Shown here: positions 42,081-50,596 of the stretch, in pieces
Layout: every line of letters starts with the position of its first letter
Numbering within the stretch: the stretch's first letter is position 1
Assembly (NCBI GenBank): GCA_963707965.1
Contig: CAVPRR010000007.1
Location: 248,001 to 312,000, forward strand
DNA from: VRUE01 sp963707965
GTDB taxonomy: Bacteria > Actinomycetota > Thermoleophilia > Solirubrobacterales > 70-9
Length of the DNA: 64,000 bases
Reading direction: 5' to 3'
Translations under genes and position numbers: made by a program
Notes under the pieces: model-generated
Told to the model about the DNA's origin: nothing
The model's input: the letters and a program-made list of their open reading frames with translations, nothing else
The model's database searches: none

Positions 42081-43325
42081 ATGATCCCTAACCCTTTCAT
42101 GCCGAGCAATGACGAGCAGAAGCCCCCGGGGGCACCCGAGTACAAGGTCTACCGGTCCCGCAGGGGGCTCTTTCGAGGATCTCGAAAGCCCGACCTGTCC
42201 GGCCTCCGCGGGCGCGACAAGAGGCCGCCGAAGCTGCCCGGCCGCGGTGGCAGCCGTGACGCCGGCCAGGACCAGAAGCCGCGGCGCCGCGGCGGAAGGC
42301 GGGCGCTGAAATGGGTCGGCCTTGCGGCACTCGGCTGGGTTCTGCTCAGCTTCCTCGCCTTCGCCGTCTCGGCCCAGCTGCAGGCCTTCAAGCTCTCGGG
42401 CAGTGCCAAGTCGACGCTCCACGGCAACCCGTTCCTCCTGACCAAGGCCCAGACCATCCTGGTGCTTGGCACCGACGCCCGCCCACCGGACACCCTGGAG
42501 CCCGGGGCGGCGCCCTCCCAGGAGTGCTTCGACCAGCAGTCCCACGGCGATGCCCCGCACGGCGAATGCTCGGTCGGCCTGTTCCGCGCCGACACGCTGA
42601 TGCTGATCCGCGCCGGAGGCGGCACGTTTCGCAAACTCTCAGTCCCCAGGGACAGCTATGCGGAAATCCCCGGGCAGAGCCCGCAGAAGATCAACGCGGC
42701 CTACGCCTACGGGGGTGCGGCGGCGGAGGTGAGCGCCGTGGAGCGGTTCCTCGACATCGAAGTCGACCATGTCGCGATCGTCGACTTCACCGGGTTCGAA
42801 GACCTGATCGACGCGGTCGGCGGCGTCAAGGTCGACGTCCCGCACAAGATCTGCGCCAACATCTCGGGCGGCGCCGGGGGCGGTCAGGGCGGCTTCACCC
42901 TGAGGCTAGGCAAGGGAGAGAACACGCTCGACGGCGAAAAGGCGCTGATCTACTCGCGCATCCGCGAGCCGAGCGAATGTCCCGGTCCGGGCAGGAGCGC
43001 CTACACGCTCGGCTATGACGACTTCGCCCGGGAGCGGGCGCAGCAGGCTGTGATCAGCGGCATCAAGGACCGTCTCACGGATCCGCTCCGGCTCCCCTAC
43101 AACTTCATCAAGGGACCGATCATCGGCTGGGACGCGCCGAAGGCATTCGTCAGCGACATGGGCTTCCTCACCATGCCGCAGCTGGTCCTGGCGGCGGCGA
43201 TCGGCGGCGACAGCAAGGCGGACGTGCTCTGCCCGAACCCCTCGGCATGCCCGCCGGGCCCGGCGGGCAGCGTCGAGGTGCCCGAGTCCGAGCGCCGCCG
43301 CGCCGTCAAGCGCCTGCTCGGCTGA
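42081..43325 (+). CDS. LytR-CpsA-Psr (LCP) family cell-wall polymer ligase
   Basis: 414 residues. A long basic cytoplasmic tail (about 75 residues), one membrane helix (VGLAALGWVLLSFLAFAVSA) and the LCP domain outside. Conserved blocks are ILVLGTDAR, RADTLMLIRA, KLSVPRDSYAEIPG, KINAAYAYGG, DLIDAVGGVKVDVP and ALIYSRIREP with the catalytic Arg and Asp residues. LCP enzymes move polymers from polyprenyl carriers to peptidoglycan. ATG 42081; ATG 42099 is an alternative, neither has a strong Shine-Dalgarno. Confidence 0.9.
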   Translation: MIPNPFMPSNDEQKPPGAPEYKVYRSRRGLFRGSRKPDLSGLRGRDKRPPKLPGRGGSRDAGQDQKPRRRGGRRALKWVGLAALGWVLLSFLAFAVSAQLQAFKLSGSAKSTLHGNPFLLTKAQTILVLGTDARPPDTLEPGAAPSQECFDQQSHGDAPHGECSVGLFRADTLMLIRAGGGTFRKLSVPRDSYAEIPGQSPQKINAAYAYGGAAAEVSAVERFLDIEVDHVAIVDFTGFEDLIDAVGGVKVDVPHKICANISGGAGGGQGGFTLRLGKGENTLDGEKALIYSRIREPSECPGPGRSAYTLGYDDFARERAQQAVISGIKDRLTDPLRLPYNFIKGPIIGWDAPKAFVSDMGFLTMPQLVLAAAIGGDSKADVLCPNPSACPPGPAGSVEVPESERRRAVKRLLG

Positions 43326-43381
43326 TGGCCGTGGTGAACGTGATGGCCACGATCTCGCCGGGGCCAGACGTTCAGCGGATC

Positions 43382-43400
43382 GACCACCAAAATGGTGGTC
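43382..43400. terminator. Hairpin between convergent LCP and FmdB-like genes
   Basis: GACCACCA and TGGTGGTC form a perfect 8-bp stem around AAA. It lies between two convergent stops, where a shared terminator is expected, but lacks a clear T-run, so the call is tentative. Confidence 0.4.
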
Positions 43401-43422
43401 AAGTGCATCCCACGTCGGAGGC

Positions 43423-43761
43423 TCAGTCGCTGGCGGCGGTCGCCTTCGACTTGGAGTCCGAGGACTTCGACTCCGAGGTCCTCGACTCCGAGGACTTGGA
43501 CTCCGAGGACTGCGACTCCCCGGACTTCGACTCATTGGACTGCTTCGAGCCGTCCGGTGAGGCCCCGTTGCCCGCGGCCGCCTTCTTCTTGCCGTAGTCG
43601 GTCGTGTAGAAGCCGGAGCCCTTGAAATGCACCGCAACCGGGTGCAGGACGCGCTCGGCGGGAGCGTCGCACTCCTGGCACTGGGCCAACGGCTCGTCGC
43701 TCATCTTCTGGATCACATCGAAGACGTGGCCATTGGCGCATTTGTACTCGTAGATCGGCAT
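43423..43761 (-). CDS. FmdB-family zinc-ribbon protein with Ser/Glu/Lys repeat tail
   Basis: 112 residues. The first 60 are the FmdB putative regulatory zinc ribbon (MPIYEYKCANGHVFDVIQK, CQECDAPAERVL, HFKGSGFYTTDY) with its four-Cys-type site (only three clear Cys plus His). The tail is a repeat of SES-K/SSES-K units (43430-43530) rich in Ser and Glu, likely disordered. Function is unknown. ATG 43761 is the conserved start. Confidence 0.85.
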   Translation of the reverse strand: MPIYEYKCANGHVFDVIQKMSDEPLAQCQECDAPAERVLHPVAVHFKGSGFYTTDYGKKKAAAGNGASPDGSKQSNESKSGESQSSESKSSESRTSESKSSDSKSKATAASD

Positions 43762-43866
43762 ACCGCCGCCGATTATCGCAGCCGCCCGCACGGAGGCGGG
43801 CAGGAGGAGCGCCTGCCGCTCCTCCCCCGACGCGCCCGGACGGCGGCCTCGCTATACGGTTCAGCG

Positions 43867-45255
43867 GTGGCAACCGCGCCAGAGACCCGCCCCGACCAGG
43901 CCTCGATGGAGGAGATCGTCGCTCTCTGCAAGCGGCGTGGTTTCGTCTTCCCGTCCTCGGAGATCTACGGCGGGCTCGGGTCGACCTATGACTACGGTCA
44001 CTACGGCGTCCTGCTGAAGAACAACGTCAAGTCCGAGTGGTGGCGGGCGATGCTCCAGGAGCGCGACGACATCGTGGCGCTCGACTCGGCGATCCTCCAG
44101 CACCCGCGGGTCTGGGAGGCCTCGGGCCACCTTGAGGGCTTCACCGACCCCCTCGTCCAGTGCCTCGGCAAGTGCAAAAAGCGCTGGCGCGAGGACCACC
44201 TGCGCGAGGCGGTGGAAGAGGCGGGGGGCGACCCCGCGGCCGAGCTGCACTGCCCGGAGTGCGGCGGCGAGCTGTCGGAGCCGCGCCAGTTCAACCTGAT
44301 GTTCGAAACCCACATCGGCCCGGTCGCCGGCGAGGGCTCGGAGGTCTACCTGCGGCCGGAGACGGCCCAGGGGATCTTCATCAACTTCAAGAACATCCTC
44401 GGCTTCGCCCGCAAGAAGCCGCCCTTCGGGATCGCCCAGATCGGCAAGTCCTTCCGCAACGAGATCACGCCGGGCAACTTCATCTTCCGCACCCGCGAGT
44501 TCGAGCAGATGGAGATGGAGTTCTTCGTACCGCCGGCCGACGCCCCCAGGTGGCACGAGACCTGGATCGAGGAGCGTGAGCGCTGGTACACCAAGCTTGG
44601 CATCCGGCCCGAACTCCTGCGCGTCCGCCCCCACGGACCGGAGGAGCTCTCCCACTACTCCTCGGCGACCAGCGACATCGAGTACCTGTTCCCGATCGGC
44701 TGGTCGGAGCTGGAGGGGATCGCCAACCGCGGCGACTTCGACCTCACCCAGCACGCCGGATTCAGCGGTGAGAAGCTCGAGTACTTCGACCAGGGGACCA
44801 AGGAGCGCTACGTCCCCTACGTGATCGAGCCCGCCGCCGGGGCCGACCGAGCCGCCCTCGCCTTCCTGGTGGACGCCTACGACGTCGAGGAGGTCGAGGG
44901 CCGCAAGCGCACCGTGCTGCGCCTCCACCCGCGCCTGGCGCCGGTCAAGGTCGCCGTACTTCCCCTCGTCTCCAAGGAGGGGATGCCGGAGAGGGCCCGC
45001 GAGGTCTTCGAACAGCTCCGCAGTCGCATCCCGGCCGAGTTCGACGAGGGCGGCTCGATCGGCAAGCGCTACCGCCGCCAGGACGAGATCGGCACCCCAT
45101 GGGGCATCACCGTCGACGGCCAGACGATGGAGGACGACACGGTCACGCTCCGCGACCGCGACTCCCTGGAGCAGGTCAGAGTCCCGATCGAGGGTCTCGC
45201 CGACGACCTCGCCGCCCGCCTCGCGCAGCCCTGGCGCAGCCCGAAGCTCGGCTGA
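43867..45255 (+). CDS. glyS: Glycyl-tRNA synthetase (alpha2 type)
   Basis: 462 residues of the single-chain class II GlyRS. Marked parts are SSEIYGGLGSTYDYG, LRPETAQGIFINF, IAQIGKSFRNEITPGNF (motif 2), FEQMEMEFF, SATSDIEYLFP and GEKLEYFD. A zinc-like cluster CPECGGEL is inside. GTG 43867 is used; TATACG at 43853-43858 lies 8 bases before it, so a leaderless message is possible. ATG 43906 would also keep all motifs. Divergent from FmdB. Confidence 0.95.
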   Translation: MATAPETRPDQASMEEIVALCKRRGFVFPSSEIYGGLGSTYDYGHYGVLLKNNVKSEWWRAMLQERDDIVALDSAILQHPRVWEASGHLEGFTDPLVQCLGKCKKRWREDHLREAVEEAGGDPAAELHCPECGGELSEPRQFNLMFETHIGPVAGEGSEVYLRPETAQGIFINFKNILGFARKKPPFGIAQIGKSFRNEITPGNFIFRTREFEQMEMEFFVPPADAPRWHETWIEERERWYTKLGIRPELLRVRPHGPEELSHYSSATSDIEYLFPIGWSELEGIANRGDFDLTQHAGFSGEKLEYFDQGTKERYVPYVIEPAAGADRAALAFLVDAYDVEEVEGRKRTVLRLHPRLAPVKVAVLPLVSKEGMPERAREVFEQLRSRIPAEFDEGGSIGKRYRRQDEIGTPWGITVDGQTMEDDTVTLRDRDSLEQVRVPIEGLADDLAARLAQPWRSPKLG

Positions 45256-45357
45256 CAGAGAACCGCACTGACCAAGGTCGAGCACGGCAAGCCGGGCTGG
45301 TTGCCGCAGCTGGTCGACGACCTCGAACCGGCTGACGCGAGATAGCAGACATCGAAC

Positions 45358-45398
45358 GTCGGTTACATCTGATGTCGGTTACCTCAAGTGTCGGTAAC
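45358..45398 (+). promoter_or_regulatory. Three direct repeats GTCGGTTAC at exact 16-bp spacing before the ATPase gene
   Basis: GTCGGTTAC at 45358 and 45374 and GTCGGTAAC at 45390 recur with a period of 16 bp, and the last ends 8 bases before the ATG at 45407. The spacing is near one and a half helical turns, so a protein could bind as an array. Because they reach the start codon, they probably overlap the promoter of a leaderless or near-leaderless gene. Likely an autoregulatory operator. Confidence 0.6.
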
Positions 45399-45406
45399 CT
45401 TCGGGC

Positions 45407-46780
45407 ATGTTCGTCAACCGCCGCGATGAGCTGAACGCCTTGGGGAGGTGGTGGGAGCGCCCGGGTTCGGCGCTCGGTCTCGTCTGGGGCCGCCGCAGGG
45501 TTGGCAAGACCTCCCTGCTCGAGGAGTTCGCGCGAGACAAGCGAACGATCTTCCACACCGGCGCCGGCCGGCCGGTTGCCGACGAGCTGCGCCTGCTCAG
45601 CGAAGCGACCGAGCAGACGGTCAGCCTCGGCGCCCGTAACCTCGGCGAGCGCCCGTTCTCGAGCTGGGACGACGCCCTCGATTCGCTCGCTGCCGCCGCG
45701 ACCAGAGAGCGCCTGCTGCTCGTCGTCGACGAGTTCCCCGACCTGGCCAAGGTGAGTCCCGAGTTACCCGGGGTCCTGCGCGCATTCTGGGACCGGGCGC
45801 GCGCGACGACCAAGCTGCGGATCCTCCTCTGCGGGTCGGCAGTGCGAACGATGGTGGCGATTCAGGAGGAGAGGGCGCCGCTCTACGGCCGCTTCGACCT
45901 GGCGCTTCACGTGCATCCCTTCCGGCCTCACGAGGCAACGGCGATGCTGGGCGGCCTGGCCCCGAGCGACCGCGCGCTGGTCTGGGGGATCGTCGGCGGG
46001 GTGCCGCTTTACCTGGACTGGTGGGACACGGGCCAGAGCGTCAAACAGAACCTGCTGCGCCTCGCCTGCACCCCCGGCGGGCGCCTGCTCGACGAGGGCC
46101 AACTTGTGCTCGCGACCGAGGGCGACCTCGGCGGCCTCGGCGGCCTCGTCCTGCGCGCGATCGCCGCTGGTCGCACTCGCCACAACGAGATCGAGCAGGC
46201 CGTCCGCGCCGAGCCCGGCCGAGTGTTGGAGCGGCTGGTCGAGCTGCGCCTGGTCGAGCGCCTCGTCCCGGTGACGGAGAACCCCGCTCGTACCCGCCGC
46301 CGCATCTACCGCATAGCGGACAACTTCCTCGCCTTCTGGCTCGGCCTGCTCGACCGCCACCGCTCGGCAATCAGCAGGGGCCTGGGGAAGCAGATCCTTC
46401 CCGTGCTGACCAAACAGCTCGACGACCACATGGGCGACCGCTGGGAGTCCGCCTTCCGCCAGCACCTCCTACGGCTGGCGGCGGCCGGCAACCTCGGCCC
46501 CGAGATAGTCGACGTCGGCCGCTGGTGGCAGGATTCTCCCCCCATCGAGATCGACGCCGTCGCCCTGGCGGGCAGGAGCCGCGAGGCCATTCTGATCGGC
46601 GAGGCGAAGTGGTCCCGAAAGGTCAACGGCTCAGCCCTGCGAGCCGACTTGGAGCGCAAAGCCGCCTTCCTCCCCAAGCTCAGCCCCGACCCCACCTACG
46701 CGGTGTGCGCCCGCGACCAGGTCACGAACCCCGACGACATGCTTGCGATCACTGCCGCGGACATCTTCCGCCCGGCGTGA
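45407..46780 (+). CDS. Archaeal-type AAA ATPase with C-terminal DUF234 / PD-(D/E)XK-like nuclease domain
   Basis: 457 residues. Walker A is GRRRVGKTSLLEEFA (about 29-43), Walker B LLLVVDEFPDLAK (about 104-116), and sensor-like ILLCGSAVRTM. The winged-helix part (about 250-300) precedes DUF234, where EIDAVAL and ILIGEAKWS place Asp, Glu and Lys as in PD-(D/E)XK nucleases. Such proteins are spread among archaea and bacteria; roles are unclear, with links to selfish or defence genes. The preceding 150 bases have no gene except a possible relic reading VEHGKPGWLPQLVDDLEPA. Confidence 0.85.
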   Translation: MFVNRRDELNALGRWWERPGSALGLVWGRRRVGKTSLLEEFARDKRTIFHTGAGRPVADELRLLSEATEQTVSLGARNLGERPFSSWDDALDSLAAAATRERLLLVVDEFPDLAKVSPELPGVLRAFWDRARATTKLRILLCGSAVRTMVAIQEERAPLYGRFDLALHVHPFRPHEATAMLGGLAPSDRALVWGIVGGVPLYLDWWDTGQSVKQNLLRLACTPGGRLLDEGQLVLATEGDLGGLGGLVLRAIAAGRTRHNEIEQAVRAEPGRVLERLVELRLVERLVPVTENPARTRRRIYRIADNFLAFWLGLLDRHRSAISRGLGKQILPVLTKQLDDHMGDRWESAFRQHLLRLAAAGNLGPEIVDVGRWWQDSPPIEIDAVALAGRSREAILIGEAKWSRKVNGSALRADLERKAAFLPKLSPDPTYAVCARDQVTNPDDMLAITAADIFRPA

Positions 46781-46830
46781 CTCATCCCGTAAACACATAA
46801 GTATTCAAAACCAGACCTATCGGTTCAGGT

Positions 46831-47196
46831 TTAGCCCTTGCCGGAGATGACGTCCCAGGCGCGGCGCAGCTTGTCGTGCCGGTTGCCGGGGACCATGTCG
46901 TCGGACCCCACATCCAGGGCACCCGGATTGGCGCTTGGCTCAGGTAGCCGCTCGGCCTCGGCGGCGTCAATCTTGAGCACAACCCCCCGCTCGTAGATCT
47001 CCTCGACCTCTGGGGCGTCGACGAAGCGGTGGCCGCCCGGCAGAACGCTGGTGTCGAGCACGATCCCGTCGAAGATGTCGATGTCCGGGGTGGAGAGCAC
47101 ATGCTCGACCTTGCCGACCTCCATCTCGTCGCGCGAGTACACCGGGACGCCCGCCCTGACGGCGAGGTAGGAGCTCGGCTGGCCAAGGTCGTCCAT
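46831..47196 (-). CDS. PRC-barrel domain protein
   Basis: 121 residues. GVPVYSRDEMEVGKVEHVLS begins the PRC-barrel, ending with YERGVVLKI near residue 75; the remainder is acidic. PRC-barrels bind partners in RNA processing or photosynthesis, and stand-alone forms in actinobacteria have no known role. Two starts exist, ATG 47196 and ATG 47208; the former fits the domain better. Confidence 0.78.
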   Translation of the reverse strand: MDDLGQPSSYLAVRAGVPVYSRDEMEVGKVEHVLSTPDIDIFDGIVLDTSVLPGGHRFVDAPEVEEIYERGVVLKIDAAEAERLPEPSANPGALDVGSDDMVPGNRHDKLRRAWDVISGKG

Positions 47197-47324
47197 CGCG
47201 CTCAGCATATCCGGGGGGGGTTCAACGGGACCGCAAGGCATCTTGACCCAGGAAGACCGGCGGCTATGCTCGGCAGACGGCTTCCCCAGGGAAGCGGAAG
47301 GCTTCTACAGGGATGGAGAGCGAG

Positions 47325-47612
47325 ATGGCAATTGGGCTGTGGCTCAAGTTCGACGCCGGTACCCAGGAGCAGTACGAAGCGGTCAACGCCCAGATGGGCG
47401 TGGAAGACGAGCCGCCCCAGGGGCTGATCTTCCACGCGGCGGGGCCGATGGGGCAGGACTGGAGCGTCATCGACTTCTGGGAGTCCCGCGACCACTTCGA
47501 CCGCTTCCTCGAAGGCCGGCTCGGAAAGGCGATCGAGGAGCTGGGCGACCAGGCCCCACCCGGGCCGCCGGACATCAAAGAGTTCCAGGTCCAGAACATC
47601 ATCGCGCCGTAA
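47325..47612 (+). CDS. Small dimeric alpha-beta barrel (ABM-like) protein
   Basis: 95 residues. The pattern IGLWLKFDAGTQEQYEAVNA ... GLIFHAAGPMGQDWSVIDFW ... RDHFDRFLEG matches stress-responsive or monooxygenase-type dimeric barrels; cofactor-free oxidation is possible but the residues are not decisive. ATG 47325 with GGAGAG just upstream is preferred over ATG 47313. It ends 10 bases before the acyl-CoA ligase start, so the two are probably one transcript. Confidence 0.75.
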   Translation: MAIGLWLKFDAGTQEQYEAVNAQMGVEDEPPQGLIFHAAGPMGQDWSVIDFWESRDHFDRFLEGRLGKAIEELGDQAPPGPPDIKEFQVQNIIAP

Positions 47613-47622
47613 CCGGGCCGCA

Positions 47623-49134
47623 ATGGGGCTCAACCTCGCATCGCTGCTCACCGCCAGCGCCGAGCGGACGCCGGGGGCGACGGCGATCCGGCTCGGCGAG
47701 GTCGGGCTGAGCTACGCGGAGCTCGACGACCGCAGCGCCCGCCTGGCGTCGCTGCTGCGGGAGAGGGGGATCGCGCCGGGGGACCGGGTCGGGGTGATGC
47801 TGCCCAACGTCCCCGACTTCCCGGTCGCCTACTACGGCGTGCTGCGCGCCGGTGGCATCGTCGTGCCGATGAACGTGCTCCTGAAGCGGCGAGAGATCGC
47901 CTTCTACCTGGAGGACTCGGGCGCGAAGCTCCTGCTCACCTGGCACGGCTTCGCCGAGCAGGCGCGAATGGGAACCGCCGACGCCGGGGCAGAGCTGATC
48001 GAGGTCGAGCCGGCTGCCTTCGCCGCAACGCTGGCGGTCCTCGAACCAACCGCGGGCCTGGCCGGCACCGCCGCGGAGGACATCGCGGTGCTCCTCTACA
48101 CCTCGGGCACCACGGGCAAGCCGAAGGGCGCCGAGCTGACCCACGCGAACCTCTCGCGCAACGCCGAGATCTCCTCCCGGACGACATGCGAGGTGGGCGA
48201 GGGCGATGTCGTGCTCGGCGCCCTTCCCCTCTTTCACTCCTTCGGCCAAACGGTCGCGATGAATGCCTCGCTGCGGGTCGGGGCCTGCCTGACCCTGGTC
48301 CCGAAATTCGACCCCGCGGACGCGCTGGAGACGATCCGGCGCGACCGCGTCACCCACTTCTACGGCGTGCCCACGATGTTCGGCGCCCTCCTGCATCACC
48401 CCGAGCGCGAGCGATACGACACGTCGAGCCTGCGCACCTGCATCACCGGCGGCGCCTCGATGCCGGTCGAGGTGCTGCGCGGCTTCGAAGACGCCTTCGG
48501 GGCGAAGGTGATGGAGGGCTACGGCCTCTCGGAGACCTCGCCGGTCGCCTGCTCGAACCACCCCGACCGCGAGCGCAAGGCGGGCTCGATCGGCACCCCG
48601 ATCGAAGGCGTCGAGATGCTGTTGGTCGACGAGGAGGACCGCCCTGTCGAGCAGGGCGAGGTCGGTGAGATCGTGATCCGGGGCCACAACGTGATGAAGG
48701 GCTACTGGCAGCGGCCCGAGGCGACGGAGGAGGCGATGCGGGGCGGCTGGTTCCACAGCGGCGACATGGCCCGCACGGACGAGGACGGCTACTTCTACAT
48801 CGTCGACCGCAAGAAGGACCTGATCATCCGGGGCGGCTACAACGTCTACCCGCGCGAGGTCGAGGAGGTGCTCTACGAGCACCCCAAGATCCGCGAAGCG
48901 GCGGTGGTCGGCGTCCCGCATGACGAGTGGGGCGAGGAGATCGGCGCCGCCGTTGTCCTCCACGAGGGGCAGGAGATGGCGCCGGAGGAGGTGAGCTCCT
49001 ACGTCAAGGAGCGGATCGCCGCCTACAAGTACCCCCGCGCCGTCTGGTTCCTCGACGAGCTGCCAAAGGGCCCCACCGGCAAGATCCTCAAGCGGGAGAT
49101 CGCGATCCCCGCGGTTGCGCAATCGTCCGCCTGA
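47623..49134 (+). CDS. Long-chain acyl-CoA synthetase (AMP-binding enzyme)
   Basis: 503 residues of the ANL superfamily. AMP-binding P-loop LLYTSGTTGKPKGAELTH (about 157-174), motif EGYGLSETSP, YFYIVDRKKDLIIRGGYNVY (hinge and catalytic region) and the catalytic Lys in GPTGKILKREI. It activates a carboxylic acid with ATP and CoA. It stands directly before the first diiron/SCP2 gene on the same strand, 103 bases away, so it may supply that pathway, but the diiron gene has its own promoter-like palindrome. Confidence 0.92.
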   Translation: MGLNLASLLTASAERTPGATAIRLGEVGLSYAELDDRSARLASLLRERGIAPGDRVGVMLPNVPDFPVAYYGVLRAGGIVVPMNVLLKRREIAFYLEDSGAKLLLTWHGFAEQARMGTADAGAELIEVEPAAFAATLAVLEPTAGLAGTAAEDIAVLLYTSGTTGKPKGAELTHANLSRNAEISSRTTCEVGEGDVVLGALPLFHSFGQTVAMNASLRVGACLTLVPKFDPADALETIRRDRVTHFYGVPTMFGALLHHPERERYDTSSLRTCITGGASMPVEVLRGFEDAFGAKVMEGYGLSETSPVACSNHPDRERKAGSIGTPIEGVEMLLVDEEDRPVEQGEVGEIVIRGHNVMKGYWQRPEATEEAMRGGWFHSGDMARTDEDGYFYIVDRKKDLIIRGGYNVYPREVEEVLYEHPKIREAAVVGVPHDEWGEEIGAAVVLHEGQEMAPEEVSSYVKERIAAYKYPRAVWFLDELPKGPTGKILKREIAIPAVAQSSA

Positions 49135-49162
49135 CGGGCCCCGGCGCCGCGCGGGCGAATTT

Positions 49163-49178
49163 CTGGCTGCGCAGCCAG
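49163..49178 (+). promoter_or_regulatory. Palindromic operator 1, CTGGCTGCGCAGCCAG
   Basis: A perfect 16-bp palindrome. TAACCT (49187-49192), a plausible -10 hexamer, begins nine bases after its end, so the palindrome lies over the -35 region. The same core and spacing recur before the second diiron gene, and the core also occurs at 59291-59304. A repressor or activator site for a dimeric regulator is likely. Confidence 0.62.
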
Positions 49179-49237
49179 GAGCACGCTAACCTCTTGCTGC
49201 AGCGGTTGAGCGGGGAACACCAGCCCAAAGGAGAGAG

Positions 49238-50515
49238 ATGAGCGTCGCATCCCAAAGCATGACGGAGAGCATCACCTACGAGGACCTCTACCGCCGCTGG
49301 GAGCAGGGCAACTGGAGCGCATATGACCTGGACTTCTCCGAGGACCGCAAGGGCTGGGGGGAGCTCAGCGACATCCAGCGCCGCTCGGCGATGTGGATCT
49401 ACTCGATGTTCTTCTACGGCGAGGACCGGGTCGCCGACACGCTTGCGCCCTATGTGACCGCCGCCCCGACCGAGGAGCAGTCCTACTTCCTCGCGACGCA
49501 GCAGGTCGACGAGGTGCGCCACTCCGTCTTCTTCCACCGTTTCTTCAAAGAGGTGATCGGGGTCGACGGCGAGTCGCTGCAGGCAACCCTCGCCTCCACC
49601 CTCCCGCAGCTCAACTGGGGCTACCGGGGCGTCTTCGACCGCCTCGACCGGATGGCGGAGGAACTGCGCAAGGACCGCTCGCTGCCCAAGTACGCGCAGG
49701 CGATAACCCTCTACCACCTGATCGTCGAGGGCAGCCTCGCGCAGCCCGGACAGCACTACATAGAGGACTTCTTCGCCTCGACGGAAACGATGCCCGGATT
49801 CAGCGAGGGGATGGGGAAGGTCTCCCGCGACGAGCAGCGCCACATCGGCTTCGGCGTCAAGGTGCTCTCCGAGCTGCTGGCGGAGTCCGCGGAGTGCAAA
49901 GCGGCGGTCACCGAGCTGCTGCGCGAAATGAACCCCTACTCGGCCGCCGTCTTCACGCCGCCCAACCTCGACCGCGAGTACACCGAGTGCTACGGGTTCA
50001 CGGTCGAGGAAGTGTTCGCCTTCAGCCTGAAGCTGATCCGCAGCCGCTGGCGCACGATCGGCTACCCGATCGAGGAGATGCCGCACGGCACCTTCCCGAT
50101 CGACATGGAGGCCTCCGAGGAGGAGCTCGCCGCCCGCCACGCGAGGCTGATGATGGCCGGGATCACCGGCTCTCCAAACGGCACCCCACCGGACAGTTCC
50201 CCGGAGATCCAGCGGCTCTACTTCGAGATGGTGGCCGACGTCGTAAACGCCGGCGCGGCCAACGGCGACCGGCTCGTCTACCAGTGGCGGTTCAGCGACG
50301 CCGACCCCTGGCACCTGGTGATCGACAACGGCTCGACCCGCGCCGAGCCGGGCGAGGCGCCCAGCCCGAACATCGTCCTCGAGACGAGCTGGGCCGACTG
50401 GATCGCCTCGACCAAGCCGGATGCCAACCCCCTGAGGATGATGCTCCAGCGCCGCATCCGGCCGCGCGGCAACCTGCGCGAGCTGGCGCGCATGCGCAAG
50501 GTGTTCCCGAGGTAA
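49238..50515 (+). CDS. R2-like diiron protein fused to an SCP2-like domain, copy 1
   Basis: 425 residues. The full carboxylate-bridged diiron ligand set of the R2/ferritin superfamily is present: Glu62 (YGEDRV), Glu92 and His95 (DEVRH), Glu164 (LIVEGS), Glu199 and His202 (DEQRH). After about residue 345 an SCP2-like lipid-binding domain follows (WRFSDADPWHLVIDNGSTR, LRMMLQRRIRPRGNL). No alpha subunit of ribonucleotide reductase is nearby, so a diiron oxidase working on a lipid-like substrate is inferred. RBS AAGGAGAGAG. The gene converges with an amidase, and this pair is repeated at 52.3-55.0 kb. Confidence 0.82.
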   Translation: MSVASQSMTESITYEDLYRRWEQGNWSAYDLDFSEDRKGWGELSDIQRRSAMWIYSMFFYGEDRVADTLAPYVTAAPTEEQSYFLATQQVDEVRHSVFFHRFFKEVIGVDGESLQATLASTLPQLNWGYRGVFDRLDRMAEELRKDRSLPKYAQAITLYHLIVEGSLAQPGQHYIEDFFASTETMPGFSEGMGKVSRDEQRHIGFGVKVLSELLAESAECKAAVTELLREMNPYSAAVFTPPNLDREYTECYGFTVEEVFAFSLKLIRSRWRTIGYPIEEMPHGTFPIDMEASEEELAARHARLMMAGITGSPNGTPPDSSPEIQRLYFEMVADVVNAGAANGDRLVYQWRFSDADPWHLVIDNGSTRAEPGEAPSPNIVLETSWADWIASTKPDANPLRMMLQRRIRPRGNLRELARMRKVFPR

Positions 50516-50596
50516 GCCGGCCGCAGGGCCGGACGTACCCGACTCAACGGCGGGCGTGCGACGCCCAGGCGCACACGCCTATCCCACATCAGGCCT

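Noticed and set aside
43321..43422. Short frames in the LCP-FmdB gap
   Set aside because: They carry no motif and overlap a hairpin between convergent stops.
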